64,000 nt of DNA from Membranipora membranacea (lineage: Eukaryota; Bryozoa; Gymnolaemata; Cheilostomatida; Membraniporidae): positions 9,424,001 through 9,488,000 of the forward strand of contig OU612067.1 in the NCBI GenBank assembly GCA_914767715.1, written 5' to 3'. Position 1 is the stretch's first letter, and each line of letters opens with the position of its first letter. Below the pieces are notes generated by a model, which did no database searches, had not been told where the DNA came from, and saw nothing but the letters and a program-made list of their open reading frames with translations. Positions 35,277 through 50,200 of this stretch are shown one piece after another. The position numbers and the translations under genes are program-made.

Positions 35277-35483
35277 TCAAGTTATTATCTCCTTGTCCTT
35301 GTGTTCATTGATTCTACACTCTAACGAGTAGCTGACTCTCGGGAAGACGTAATCATTAGCTGATATACGTAATGTAGGACAGAAATCATTACTACCATCT
35401 CCTACATACATCACTCTAGAGAAGATAACTCCAGCCTTCTCTCTTTCCTTTACATAATCTTCTAGTATTATATTATTATAGTA
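35277..35483 (-). pseudogene. Orphan C-terminal fragment of a PHOSPHO1/2-like HAD phosphatase
   Basis: A minus-strand frame, open from 35483 to the stop at 35277-35279, encodes LEDYVKEREKAGVIFSRV followed by MYVGDGSNDFCP and then ANDYVFPRVSYSLE. The YVGDG.NDFCP motif is the conserved C-terminal HAD motif (Mg-binding Asp) of the PHOSPHO1/PHOSPHO2 phosphoethanolamine, phosphocholine or pyridoxal-phosphate phosphatases, and the spacing to V.FPR.SYSL fits the family. The DxDxT nucleophile region and the rest of the fold are not visible between here and the next gene at 36086, and the product stops about 40 residues earlier than usual. The acceptor upstream is weak. I take it as a gene relic; a real terminal exon of a gene with distant exons is the alternative. 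Confidence 0.6.
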
Positions 35484-36085
35484 TTATATCAAATTTAATG
35501 CAATTTGCCTCTGTAATTTCTTTTTGGGATAGTGGAAAACCGTTCTTAGAATAACCATCATGCTAATAAGTTAGAAAAAAGTAATTGTTCAGTATAATTA
35601 ATAGGTTAGTCAGAAACCCAGTTCTCATTTTCATATGTTACTACTCATTGTCAAATGCTCTTTCAATTCATGATTTATTTCCCTAAATTTTGGCAAGATT
35701 GACAGGCAAATTGGCTTCCTCACCCAGGATAGTCAAGTTATATAACATGGCTCCAAATACCTTATATAATCCCAATTACCTAGGTCATCATATTTCATTA
35801 ATGATAGGTTTAGTTTGTTTGACAAAAACAGATACAATATTTACAAAGGGGACCTGCGCTTTGTCATAGATACTTAGATTAAAGTTTCATAACTTGCATC
35901 AATTTTCACTTTTTATAAAACATACCCTACATTAGTAAACTAAACCTTAAACGTGCGAAAAATATTTTGATCTAAGGACCATCTGACTGGGGGTAATAGT
36001 ACCAGCCTAAGAGCGTATCATTTCCATACTGAGTGTTGAACGAGTAAGTTGCAACTCTCGAGACCTAAGCCAGAACAGCCTTAGC

Positions 36086-38584
36086 ATGGTTTCACAGGAG
36101 TTTTGGAGGAAGGACGGGCCCTACTCGTGGGTGATTCTAATGACTATAGTTCTATGTCGTTACGTCGGGATTGGATTTGCGATTGCTTCAGCCGGAGTGC
36201 TAGCTGATGAGTATCCTAGACATTTTGGAGTTGAACAAGCGCAGACCAATATCATTGGGTCAGCTCTTCTTGGGGTGTTTTTATTTTCAGGTGAGAGTTT
36301 TTTCTTTTCTATACCTAGATGCAACATACCAACCAGTAAAAATAATCACTCTGAAAAATTCCTAATTTCTTCGCATGAAATGAAAGATGTTGATGCACTG
36401 TAAATTGATATCTCTCATTTTCTATATTCAAAGATCATTGTTTCTTCCCTTCATTTGTACAGTTGTTCAAGTTTGTGCATATTACAGATTTAGTATAGCT
36501 CCGTGGCTTGTGAAATTTATGAATGTCATGTCAAAACTATTCTACTGTTGTTTGCAGTGCCGATTAACACAATATTAATGAAGGTGATTGGTGTTAGAAA
36601 GATCTCCATCATCGGAACAATCCTGACAATTATCGGAATCATCCCCTCTGCTTTTTCTACCAAGATTTGGCATCTCATTCTCTCCTACAGCATATTGACA
36701 TGTAAGTGTATCACCTCGTGGCCTAATTCACGCATGATCCAATGTGCCTACATTTTGAATTTTCGTGAAACTTCTTGTTGCGTTTTGTCGGTGTCTCACC
36801 AGTAGAGTGGGAATGGGGCGTAGGTATATTAGATCAAACCTGACTGAGACTCGACCATGTTATGTCACAGTTGAGTTGCATAAAATAAGTAACATGAAAC
36901 TGAGAAAAAGCCTTCGAATCACGCTCAACCTAGAAATTGACCAATACAAGCGCTTTGGAATTTGTAAGTTGATACAACAATTCAATGCTCAACTCTCATA
37001 TACAAAATGAGATAACTGGAAAAAGATTGTGGTTTGGATAGCACTTATACTGTCCATACATCCCTTGCTCTCACTATCCTAGTTGTGGAACTGATCATGT
37101 TTTATGCTGACGTTAATTAAAATCTCTGTGCTGGTAAAAGTATGTACTTCTATGTCTATGTCTATGTCAGTTTGCGTCATATTATTTATGTAACGCAAAC
37201 CAGGATATCAGGAAGCTTACACAACACTTTATACCATTAAAATTCCCATAATGCATTACTATAATGAGCCTGATTTTTGAACTTTTCAGGTGTGAGATTT
37301 ATTGCAAACCATAGCCAAATGCACAGTCGTTAGGAAATAGCTCCTAGTAAGCCTAGTTGGCTCCTATAGGCCTTGATCAAGAGAGCTGAATGATATACCA
37401 ATAAATGGTGGATGATATCAAACTTGAATATGCTATCGTTGAACTGATCTAGAGATTCATGAAGACTGCAATAATGTTACCTCTGGCTTATCAATAAACA
37501 TGGCAAATGTGCAATACAAACTAAACATGATCAAGGTGGTACAAGTCCCATGATGATAACATCACCCCCATCATCTTTCATTTTTTCAGGTATAGGCATG
37601 AGTATGACTACGGCTGCATCGCTGGGGATTGTAAGACATTACTTTGACAAAAGAAAAGGAGCAGCGTTTGCCTGTATAGGTCTGGGAGCAGGATTAGGGC
37701 AGGTGACATTTCCTGTTGTTCTCGCAGAGATGCTTGCAAAGTATGGTTACAAACTGACAATTCTATACATATCACCAATATTCCTACTGAACATACTTCC
37801 ACCTATTTTATTCAAGGAACAGCTACCGCTAAACAAACCAAAATCAGCTAAGGCACTCTTTCAAGCATACATCTCATCGTTTAAAAGGTATATTACATCC
37901 TTTTTCCTACTGAATGCTGTTTTTGCTCGTGGAGCGCAACTCGGTATTTTGGTTTTACTTTTTAGCCATATTTCAAACACAACTGATAATCAAACTGCAG
38001 TCATATCATACAGTGTGATCGGATTCACCTTTTTAGCTAGCAATTTACTTTTAACCATAACACTTTTAAAGTTCAGGCTCAATTGTTTCATTTTGCAAAT
38101 TGTTTTCAACTTGGTTATTGGGATTTCCTGCTGCGTAATGGCAGCTTTTACCAATCCTATTGTATATTATATATGCTGTGGAATATTTGGTTTTACACAC
38201 GGAGGAACCCTGGCTATAAAAGGCGCCCTAAGTATTCATGTCTACCCAACAGAAGCCATCGAGTATTCCTACGGACTCAGCGAGGCCTTCGGTGGTATTG
38301 GATCGTTTACATTTCCGTTAGTCGCTGGGTATATTCAGAAGTATTACGACAGCAGCGCAGGTCTGTATTTTCTTGGCACTGCTGCAGCTTTTGGTGGGAC
38401 CATGTTCATCTTAGCCGGTCTCATCAGAACTCAATTTTGGATCCCTTATGAGAAGAGAAAACAGATCGAAGAGTCTGTTGATGAAAAAGAGGTAGTGGCA
38501 GAAAATAAGGCGGTGGAAGATCATGATGACGTCACTCAGGAGGATGTCGGAAATGAGAAACTAGAAGATAAAAGTGCTGTGTAA
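36086..38584 (+). CDS. Monocarboxylate transporter-like (SLC16/MFS) protein, 3 exons
   Basis: Exons 36086-36290, 36558-36701 and 37590-38584 join in frame (phase 1 at both junctions) to give 447 residues, the normal size for SLC16. The N terminus KDGPYSWVILM at the start of the first membrane helix corresponds to the MCT [DE]Gxx.W(V) signature. HYFDKRKGAAFACIGLGAGLG corresponds to the conserved YF.KRR.LA.G.A..G..G segment of helix 5. Hydrophobic segments are consistent with 12 helices, a central loop (KEQLPLNKPKSAKA) and a charged cytoplasmic tail rich in Glu, Asp and Lys. MCT proteins move lactate, pyruvate, ketone bodies or other substrates, often with protons, across the plasma membrane; the substrate here cannot be told. 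The ATG chosen is the first, just before the membrane core. The two introns hold nothing recognised. Confidence 0.85.
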
Positions 38585-38794
38585 GTCCGATATATGAGCG
38601 TTTTACATAAAACTGAGATATGATATATATGTAGTATTATGTTCGGGATACTTTTATGAGTATATGTAAATATATAAATTTTTTGTATCATTTGTTTCAT
38701 CAAGTTTTCATCGCATGCTACCAATACTTTTCATATACATAGCCCTAGCCCAACAAACAAACCTCCTTCATGTTCAAAGATAGATATACCGTGA

Positions 38795-38800
38795 AATAAA
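38795..38800 (+). terminator. Polyadenylation signal candidate AATAAA
   Basis: AATAAA about 210 bp after the transporter stop codon at 38582-38584, in an AT-rich context. Confidence 0.5.
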
Positions 38801-39307
38801 TATAAAAACATTTTATGTATATTGAACCAATGTCATGTACAAATCCATACACGTCTGTGTGTGAAACCATCTTTGATGTTCCGTGGAGTTTTGCTGTTTA
38901 GTAAGAAACAGAAGATTGGGCTGTCCCTTTAGAGAGACGCAAGGTGCTCTAAATCCTCATACAGAGAGTGTGATACATCCTAGAAAACTAGAATGCATCT
39001 TAGAGGTGAGGCCATGCAAGACCTCCTGAACTTGAGTGTGCAGCGAGCTGCCAAAAACTGATACAGGCTCTAATCACCCATTGGCACTTTGATCTTAGCC
39101 AATAGGCCGAGTTTTTGTAATGGCCACAGAGAGTTTTGGAAGGCCATCGCATTAGGATGAGTTCAATATGGATCATGGCAACTTCGAAGAACCATATGAG
39201 TTGTCGTGTCTTTCTATATGGGGGCACAACTGCTACATCAATACCATAAACATATTATAAATCCTTTTATAAAATGAAGATGATATATACTTACAGAGAA
39301 CTATCCC

Positions 39308-39338
39308 AGAGTTATTATATACAATATATAATAACTCT
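39308..39338. repeat. Palindrome, AGAGTTATTATATA arms
   Basis: Arms AGAGTTATTATATA (39308-39321) and its reverse complement (39325-39338) flank CAA. The arm matches the palindrome at 4102-4137, so this is a second copy of that sequence 35 kb away. No flanking duplication is evident. Confidence 0.6.
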
Positions 39339-39687
39339 ATGGTGCAAACACACAGTTGACATCCGTATTTTAAGTTCTGTTCCGCAAAGACCTGGGAATT
39401 TAACGTGGACCTCAAAGTTCACAAGTTTTTACCCTTATCCTTAGACTCATGCAGCATCGCACCATCGGAAATTTTTGGGAACCTAATGCCGCCGAACAGG
39501 GCCGACGGTTACCAGATATGGCGTGTGTAATATTGATATTCTAATTTTGCTTTAATTTTATGTTTCGGATAATATTAACATTTTACATAGTTCAGTTTGC
39601 GGAAGACATCATTTGTCCCAAAAAATTATGATAATTTATGAGTTATAAAAATAAGTGAGAGAGAGGAGCACATTTATTATGGTTTGC

Positions 39688-39732
39688 CTCTGTCCAATGA
39701 ACTCCCTGGAGATGGAGTTTATTTGATCTGTC
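39688..39732. mobile_element. 31-bp imperfect palindromic insert CAATGAACTCC type, 6/7 TSD
   Basis: The insert 39695-39725 starts CAATGAACTCC and ends GGAGTTTATTTG, an imperfect inverted repeat. Flanks are CTCTGTC (39688-39694) and ATCTGTC (39726-39732), 6 of 7 identical. It looks like an older member of the CAATGA family. Confidence 0.5.
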
Positions 39733-39740
39733 TCGTCTCT

Positions 39741-39782
39741 GTCACAACAATGAACTCCGAAGAGGGAGTTCATTGGTCAAAA
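39741..39782. mobile_element. 28-bp palindromic insert CAATGAACTCC type, 6/7 TSD
   Basis: The insert 39748-39775 has perfect arms CAATGAACTCC and GGAGTTCATTG around 6 bp. Flanks are GTCACAA and GTCAAAA, 6 of 7 identical. It lies 22 bp from the insert ending at 39725. Confidence 0.6.
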
Positions 39783-39962
39783 TGTCAGCAGCTGCTCCAG
39801 GCAAGCTCTAGAATTGATGGCTATACCATAGCGCAAGTCATATCAATGTTACTGACTGAATTGAATAATATGTTGTTTAATGATGAAGCTGTTGGTATGC
39901 AGCATACATATGTTTCTATGGTATGCAGAAAGTGTCAAGATACAGACAGACTCTGTCTATAT

Positions 39963-40014
39963 CAGACTCTGTCTGTGTCTGTTGTTGCAGCTCCGAGCTG
40001 CAACAACAGACTCT
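39963..40014. repeat. 35-bp perfect palindrome within CAGACTCT direct repeats
   Basis: Positions 39977-40011 form a palindrome with 17-bp arms (GTCTGTTGTTGCAGCTC and its complement) around one base. The direct repeat CAGACTCT stands at 39963-39970 and 40007-40014, and CAGACTCTGTCT is itself repeated just upstream. The nested arrangement obscures the boundaries; it lies about 130 bp upstream of the RPL23 start codon. Confidence 0.6.
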
Positions 40015-40114
40015 AATTGCTGAATGGCATGATAGCCTTTTAAAATTTGGCGGTTCTGACATCATTCAGGAATCTGACCAATTAGATTATTGAAAATATT
40101 CAGCGCAGTCTCGT

Positions 40115-40130
40115 ATTTCCTTTTTTACTC
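40115..40130 (+). promoter_or_regulatory. TOP-like pyrimidine tract at RPL23 transcription start
   Basis: TTTCCTTTTTTACTC lies 11-26 bp before the ATG. Ribosomal protein mRNAs in animals usually begin with a 5' terminal oligopyrimidine tract that couples their translation to TOR signalling, so the transcript probably starts here. This is inferred from position and composition. Confidence 0.5.
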
Positions 40131-40140
40131 AACTTCCAAG

Positions 40141-42515
<2,375 letters not shown>

Positions 42516-42548
42516 AAATATTTCTATCCTTTCATTTAAACATCAAAA

Positions 42549-42554
42549 AATAAA
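42549..42554 (+). terminator. Polyadenylation signal AATAAA of RPL23
   Basis: AATAAA 34 bp after the stop codon, giving the short 3' UTR usual for ribosomal protein genes. Confidence 0.75.
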
Positions 42555-44292
42555 GAAATACCAAAAAAATCACTACTGCTGTTCATTCAATGGATCAATC
42601 AAGATATTTAAAGTGAGGTGCAAACAGCTGATACAGAAATTGTCTCAGTCGTTGCCTAAACAGCTGATTGAAACGGCAGGCACATATACATACTGAAATT
42701 CACAGGGAAATGCCTAGTGTAGTTTTATTGAGCCTTTTTCGCCCCAACTGTTGTGGTGTCGTACTTGATACATCTCTGGATGATTGCTTGATTCAGATTG
42801 CTCACTTTCACCAAACCATTGTATGTACCCTTGTGAAAATTACTTTTCAGTTACCAGGTACCTTTGCACTGTAGCGTTTGAATTAATCATTATGTGTTAG
42901 GGTTCCCAAACTGAAAACTCGTCCAAGCCGCACTGAAAACAATAAAGCTTCTAAAGGCAAAATGTAAATAGGGCACTTGCGCCAGTTTTGGTGCAGAGAG
43001 ACCCGTATGTCCAAGTCGGAATATCATAATGAAAATTTTTATCCTAATGGACAGGGCCTTGTAATTATTCAATCACTCCTTACTTGCCGCACTGTCTCAA
43101 CCGGGTGAGTTGTCTTCTTTCAACACATGAGCACATAACTTGAGTCAAGTTATACCAGTACAATCAAAATATGTGATGAACACCGATGCAGTGTACCGTC
43201 TCTGATGAACTGAGATTGCTGCAGACAGTTTCATCACAAAACTGCTTGCTGTTGTTGGTAAAAGTTCACAACAACTACTAGCTTGAACGGTTTTGCCACA
43301 GTAAAGAAAATATATGGAGTATGCTTCTTTCCATTTCAATTCGGCTGCTGGCTTGGATTAACTATAGAGATACATCAACTCGGCTACATGAGTGAAGGAA
43401 GCCAAGCTTATGAATATTCTTACTCCTTGTTCCTGAAACAAAAGATTTGGTGTCCTTTCAGTAATAACCAGGTCTGCTTTTGCAGTGACAGTTTAGTTGT
43501 AATGGGCTGAGCGATGGAGGCTCACTGCGAAGCCTTAGATTGAGTTATCATTGAGAATGTATTTGTGGGAACAATAAATAAGCGGAGGTAAACGAGTCAA
43601 GTTTCATTTTTAAATCGATAGCTCCAAACCGACATTAGAAAAATATGCCTTGTATATGTACAAGTGAAATGTGAAAAAAAACAGTAAAAAATCACAAATT
43701 AGTCAGGAGGAGAAATTGACCGTTTTAATAGACAGTGATTCTTCCTACATTACAATAGTGCTATGGCACATCACTATGTTACAATACAAGACTTATCTCT
43801 GAACTGATTATTAGTCTGAGAAATACAGACACACTGAAAATTGACATATTTATGTTACACTTGGAATTCCCTCAGCACCCAACGCTTGTTGAGCCTGGCA
43901 TTAGTGATGAATTCTTTGAATATGCAAATAACTGATTGGGTTTTTTACTTTTCACTAAGAAACAGATTCTGCCTGTACGGGCTAATATGCAACATTTTGA
44001 GCTCAACGATAACTGTTAAAAGAAAGTAATAAACATGCAAGCAAACTAAAACAAGCTAGGTAACCTCAATTTGACAAAATAAAAGGGTACTGAAATTATG
44101 TTACCGAACTTACGATATGGAAGATAATAGAAGGAGCGGCGACATTATCATATGGTCATAGACAGACGACCAACATCACCCTAGATGATTGCTTAGCGGA
44201 TTACATATAAATAATTATGAGTCTAAGAGTAGGTTCCAAGGCTAGACAGAACATTTCAATACATCTGATAAAGAAATCCTATTTTGGTTGAA
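42555..44292. other. Region between convergent RPL23 and DLGAP genes
   Basis: No exon seen. The part near 44292 must hold the 3' UTR of the minus-strand DLGAP gene. An ATTAAA on the minus strand lies near 43723-43729; no AATAAA on that strand was found. The boundary between the two transcripts is not visible. Confidence 0.45.
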
Positions 44293-47200
44293 TCATGACA
44301 CAAAAATGACATCATCCGATTCTGAGCGCTTTCTTTGTCTCATTGCTTTCTTGGCAGCCATTATTCTTTTCCTGGCTTCATCTCTTGAGGCTTTAGCACC
44401 ACTGGTAGGTTTGTTGGCTGGCTTTGCCTTGGCTGGTTTGGCATCTGAAAATAAGAAAGTAAGTCATGAACAACACAATGCATTATAATTCCTTAGAGTT
44501 GTCAGCCTATTAAACGAGGGCAAATAACTACCAAGTTTAGAGGCTTTCTGCTTATTAAGAACAGTGATTGCACCAGGGAGGGTGGGACCCTCCCTGATTG
44601 CACAAATAGCATGGTATTTTTGAAAATAAAGTGATATAAGTTTGTGTGCTCTTAACCGATAATGTAAGAAAAAAGCTGATCTTGAAAAGTTATTTTGGCA
44701 AAAAAATGAATTAACTAATAAAGTTTTCCTCATACATAAAAATCTAGTCTCGTTCTATCTATAAAAAAAACTCGGAGAATTCACAGTTTACCACAAAGCA
44801 TTTCATCATCTGATGTAGAGAAGTCATCTGAAACTACCACAGACATATCTATCTGAACTACATATTATGTAAGCAGCGTAGGGGTCAGAGAGCTATTTTA
44901 AACCACACTGAGTGTAATATGACCGTTCGGCATCATGTATTCTCAATAAACGGCCAATTTCTTTGCAAACATCCCCACATCTATTTCCCGCCACTATGTC
45001 TATCAATTTTCATGGTCACTATCTTTACTGTTAGATTATGAGAGCTTGTTCTTATGAGTTAACTTACTGGGAGTGTCAGGGAATGATTTATTCCCGCGGG
45101 GTGTAGTTGCACTTCTAGGTGTAGTTGGCTTGATGGTCACATCCTGTAAAGGTAAAGCAATATTTACATAAACTTTATAACGACTACCTTGAGATACTCA
45201 TTGCTAGCAAGCTTTATCTCCCAACCCCATTATGGCTAACATCCTAACTGGAGAAACAAAATTTGTGAATAAAGGCTAACAAAAAAAAATGTCCCTAGTA
45301 GTTGTGCAAACACGGAAGGATGTCGGCCAGCTAGAACTGAATGTATTTCATTCAAAATTTTTAGTAAGATCTGCACAAATACATATAAAACAAATATTCA
45401 CAGCCCACAATACAATTATTATCTGATTCGGTTGTTTAGTGTTCACAGAGCGTTGCATTCAATACATTTATTTTACATACCTCTGTATCCACTTTTGGTT
45501 TGGGTACCCAGTTGTTCTCTCTGAGCACGTCGATATCACTAAAGTCATCCGCTATATTCTCCACTTGTATGTTAACCATATCCCAGAAACCAGCCAGATC
45601 CTGAGAAGTTGTCGGTCTTGGCTCATCAGCTGCCTGTGTCTGGAAATAGAAACATCAGTTGTAATTTGAAGTTGTCTACTTATTGAACAAAATCTCAGAG
45701 AGAGGACAACTGTTATTAAAGCTAAAAGAATTGTCACTTTACAGCGAATAACCCACAATTATGTCTTATTGGGATTAACTTCAACCTTGTTGCATTGGGA
45801 GGTATAATGACTTAGATTCTACTGTAACCATAATATGCTTGACATTATCATATATTATCACCAAACTCAATCATAATTTGAATAATAAGAGCAGTGAAAG
45901 TCCTCATTTTGGGGTCACGGGGAGTATTTGCAGCAACAATAGGTAGTAATTACGATTCATAACATTGTGTTAGTCCATGGTAGACATGCATTATTACATG
46001 TTTACATCGTAATATTCACTGAATCGATTCAAAGATAGCTTTCTAAACTGTGCAAAGCTATCAGATTTAATCGATGTAATATTCAACAGTTTCAAGTAAA
46101 TTTGACACTCCTTAGTGTAAGTTTCTCAGTGCAATGCACTTTGTTCGGATTTGTTTCACTGATATTATCACACAGTAATGATATATATTTACTCTGAGAT
46201 ATTATGCAGGCAAAATAGTGATGAGTTGGCACTCGATCACAAAGCAACATTTTCTCCCACCAGAGACACATACGACAAACATGACTCAACTTCTCATGAG
46301 CAAAAAAATGCTGGTACAGTATATATGGAAGTAGATAACTTTTCCAGCTGTTTCAAATGTCACAATGCTCCTCCTACAGTATATTCTCTAGGGGTGACAA
46401 TATGAATCATAAAAAGAATAAACTATAATCACCGCATGTACTTGTACCGCCAATGGGTCCCCTAGGGATTACAAATTCTGCTTGTACAGGTGGAGGGATG
46501 CCAATATTGGCCGCTGTCAAACCAGACATCCAATAAATTTATAATTTAGAACAAGTTTGTTCCCTCCGCCACCACAGAGTGAAGAAACTTGTTCTAGCTT
46601 ACATTATGGTCACGGAGGAAACTGTGGTAAATATGAATAAGTTTTCCTTACAGAGACCAGATTTGTAGCACACTCACCAGATTTTTATCACATAGCCCTC
46701 GGAACTGTTTGAACTTCTTGTTGACGAGTAGGTGAGCTTTGCCAATAGCTGCCCTTATTTGTCCGCTGACTGAAAATAAAGAAAAAGGATGTTAGAAACT
46801 CAAGTATGTTGAGAATTTACATTGATTCTAGTAATTTATTGTTCCTTTGTAGTATGACGTGATCTAATTTCTTGAATCTTTTTCCTAAAAGGAAGGAAGT
46901 CAAAGTTTAGGGAAGGAAGATCGGCTATTTGCACCAGCTACTAGTTTGATATTGTACGATATTTTATAATGGAAAGGACAGTACTATATTCCCACAGCAT
47001 ATGTGATACTTTTGTCTCCTCTAACTGGGAAAATCTTTTTTAGTTTGCGTCACAACATCAGGAGTGTACCTAGTCCCTACAGTGTTGCATTTCACATGTT
47101 GCACCAAAGGTTAGAGGCTATATTCTGACAGTATTCATAGTTAGTCCTGCAAGTCCCATGCAAATTTTCAGTTACAAGAACAGACTATCACGTTTGAGTA

Positions 47201-50200
47201 TCATTTTAAGTGATTTTTTAGTGTGTCACAGAGGAAATTAGATCACAACATCAATTATCAATGTTTGATCTCTCTACGGTATCAAGGGTTAGAAGTTACT
47301 CCCAACTCCTTGGTGGAATCTAGGCTGAAGTATTATGGTTACGTTAGTAAGATGCCTACTCATGAACATACTATACCTTCTTCAGTAAGGTCATTCTCAT
47401 CAAGGTCCTTCTGAGCGATGTCACAGTATGCCAGCAGTTTTGATTGAGCTTCATCAGTGATTTTCAAAAACCATTCTCCGTTCTGTAGAAATAAATGGTA
47501 CCAGTGTGAGTTTGGTTTTCATTATATAGATAGTTTTATTAATTAAATTGTTATAACCATAAACTTAATAATAATAAATATTAGCAAGTCTATGGCTAGA
47601 ACTTACATTGTGTGAAATTAATGTGAACTAGACTGTCAGCTGGACTTGCACTCTGACACAGGTCCTCTGTCAATGCCATAATCCAGGCTAAACAGGCAAC
47701 AAAAAAGTCAGTGACAGAGTGCACTTCACATTTTAGTCTACATCCACTAATAGGGCAGGAATGGGTGAGCAACAAAGATATCACAATATCAGTATTTCAA
47801 AAGGATTTCGAATAGGAGAAACATTCCAACGATGCTATTGAGATGGGCAGCGCAACAAGACACCAAGAGACGTCCAATTAAAATAGCAATCATACAAAAT
47901 CTCTCAACTGAAAGCTATCCTAATCATTACTACCATTGAGCCACCAATTATCAGACAGTTTCATCTCACTGCAGTTTATAATGAGTCCGCTATACCCAGA
48001 GGGACGTAATGGAGGACTTTGTAGTCAGATTTATGCAAATGGCTTTGTGATTGCAGCAAAACATAGATCCAGTAACAAAAGCTAGGCCTACACGTATGAC
48101 TATGAGTCATTTTTCAAACCCTGGGGAAAAGCCGTAATTTTTTCATTAGGTCATGATCTATTTTCATTTTTTGGGTATGGAGGAGTTGTTCCTCTGAATT
48201 CCAGCAGTTGAACTAACGATTAGCCGCTTGTAACTTAATGCATGCTACAAATTCTAATAACATAAATCCTGAGGTCAATATACCTTTTTGGAAGGCGAGT
48301 CTTGAACACCGTTTTGTATCACACCATTGAGTTTCTCAGGAGTTTGTATTTTGACTTCTTTCTTCTTATGCTGTGAGTCAGGAAGAGATAAATCCAATTT
48401 GAGAGCAGCCCTATCCACCTCATCTTTGGTATCACCGTTTGTGGTCACACCATTAATATGACTGTCACTATCAGCCGGAATCTCAGGAGTTTTCCCCTCA
48501 TTGATATTAGGGGTTGTGTCCCTTGTCATCTCAATTTCAATTTTCAAGTCAATATCCTCACTTGATGCGATTTCACGGTCATTTGCAGATAACCGGCCAT
48601 TGTTAGAAGAGTTTCTGTTGGCTAGAGATGTATTGATAATACCGTTTGAATCCTCTGCTAGGGTTTGGCCAACATCTCCATTATCATGTGTTTCAGCTAC
48701 GCCATTGTCTATTGATTGAGATTGTTCTTCTGCACCACCAGTTCCATTGGTATCCTTTGCTACAGCACCGTTTAGTTTATGAGTTGAGCCATTTTGTGAG
48801 TTTGGAGTGAGGGGTGGTGTTGCACCTGACCCATCGTCAGAGTATTTTTTACGCTCAGAATACGGGCTATATTTAGCGTATCCACTTGCAACACATGTCA
48901 GGTGAAGGTTATTGTCTTGTTTTGATCTGGAAGTAGGAGTTGTGGCAATTGCATCACTGTCAGCTGCTATAGCGGTTGTTGGTGACCCTGAAACGAGAAG
49001 GAAGATTGCATTAACCAACCACTCCAGAAAAAAAGGGAACAAGAAAGACGATTCAATGGAAGATTGAAGTGTGAGAAACTTTTTCCCCGGGAATACTTTT
49101 CCCAGCGCACAAGTTCTTGAAAAAAGCAACAAACAAAAACTTGTTTTTATTATAGCATAAGATAAATATCTGTCTTGGAAATCAAATGTTGCTGCAATTG
49201 CAATCTCAATCTTTACCATGCGCCTGTCAGAGCCGCCATGGTAACGCTTAGGTTACAATCTGTTTGTTTGACACGTCTTGTGCCCAGATAAAAACCTAGC
49301 CTACAGCTTTCCTGTCACCTTGGAGATGATAACTTGTAGTAATTCCTTCACTTAAATTACTGGGTGGGAGATTGATAAGCGGCTGCAACATGGTAACAGC
49401 TGATCTGAGTTGCAAAGTTCAGCCTTTGTTTTGTAATTAGGATGCCACAGTGACGGTGTTTTTGTGCTGAGAAATGAACCAATGTGAACGCAATTCCTGT
49501 TTCTTACTAACCCTGTACTCAGTGTTTTTGAGACAGATCTTCAACCCTCCTAGCAGTAGCCTTGTCATGTAGCACCCGTGGCCGCATAACAAGGCTATCT
49601 TAGTAGGAGTTGCCACTATTTCTGTGCTGGCAATGATTTGCTATTCTGTCAGATCGTTGTGGCATATGTGATCAAAAGGAGTGTGTAGTCCTGTCACATT
49701 AATATTATCATGTCATATATGCTTGAATTTGATTTAATGGGTGAGCATAACTGATGAAGTTGAATCGGCAGCCTTGAAAATTCACTGTCTGTGCTAACTA
49801 ATGCAACACACACATAATGCTTTTGGTTTCATTTAAAAGAACCAAGTAGCTAATGCCTCATAAGCTGCTCAGAGAATGCACAGAGAATGCCCTACCAGGG
49901 TAAATATTTTCATACCAGCACTATAATGACACCCAAACAACAAGCCTGTCACTTGACTAAACAGACTGCTTCAAAAACCTTGGGCTCATATTCAAACCCA
50001 ACCAGCAGAATCAACAACCCCTCATAAAAGAACTCAACACTCACTTGGTATGAATCACCTAGAAATCAAGTAGGCTATCAAATCTCAGTGCGATCACAAG
50101 GTGCACACTCATGACGGCTTTAAGCAGCCTTATCAGCATAGTGCAGCAATGCAACAGCTGTCCAAATCTTCCAGTGTGAACTTTGCTGGAAATATCACAA

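Larger units (their letters stand above)
38801..40114. other. Intergenic stretch with palindromes
   Basis: No exon found. It contains four short palindromic segments listed separately (39308, 39695, 39748 and 39977) and ends at the ribosomal protein gene promoter. Confidence 0.5.

Noticed and set aside
48988-49219. Upstream extension of the DLGAP exon frame to 49219
   Set aside because: The acceptor at 48988 and phase agreement with both upstream exons explain the exon; the extension is open by chance and would add an unrelated hydrophobic stretch.
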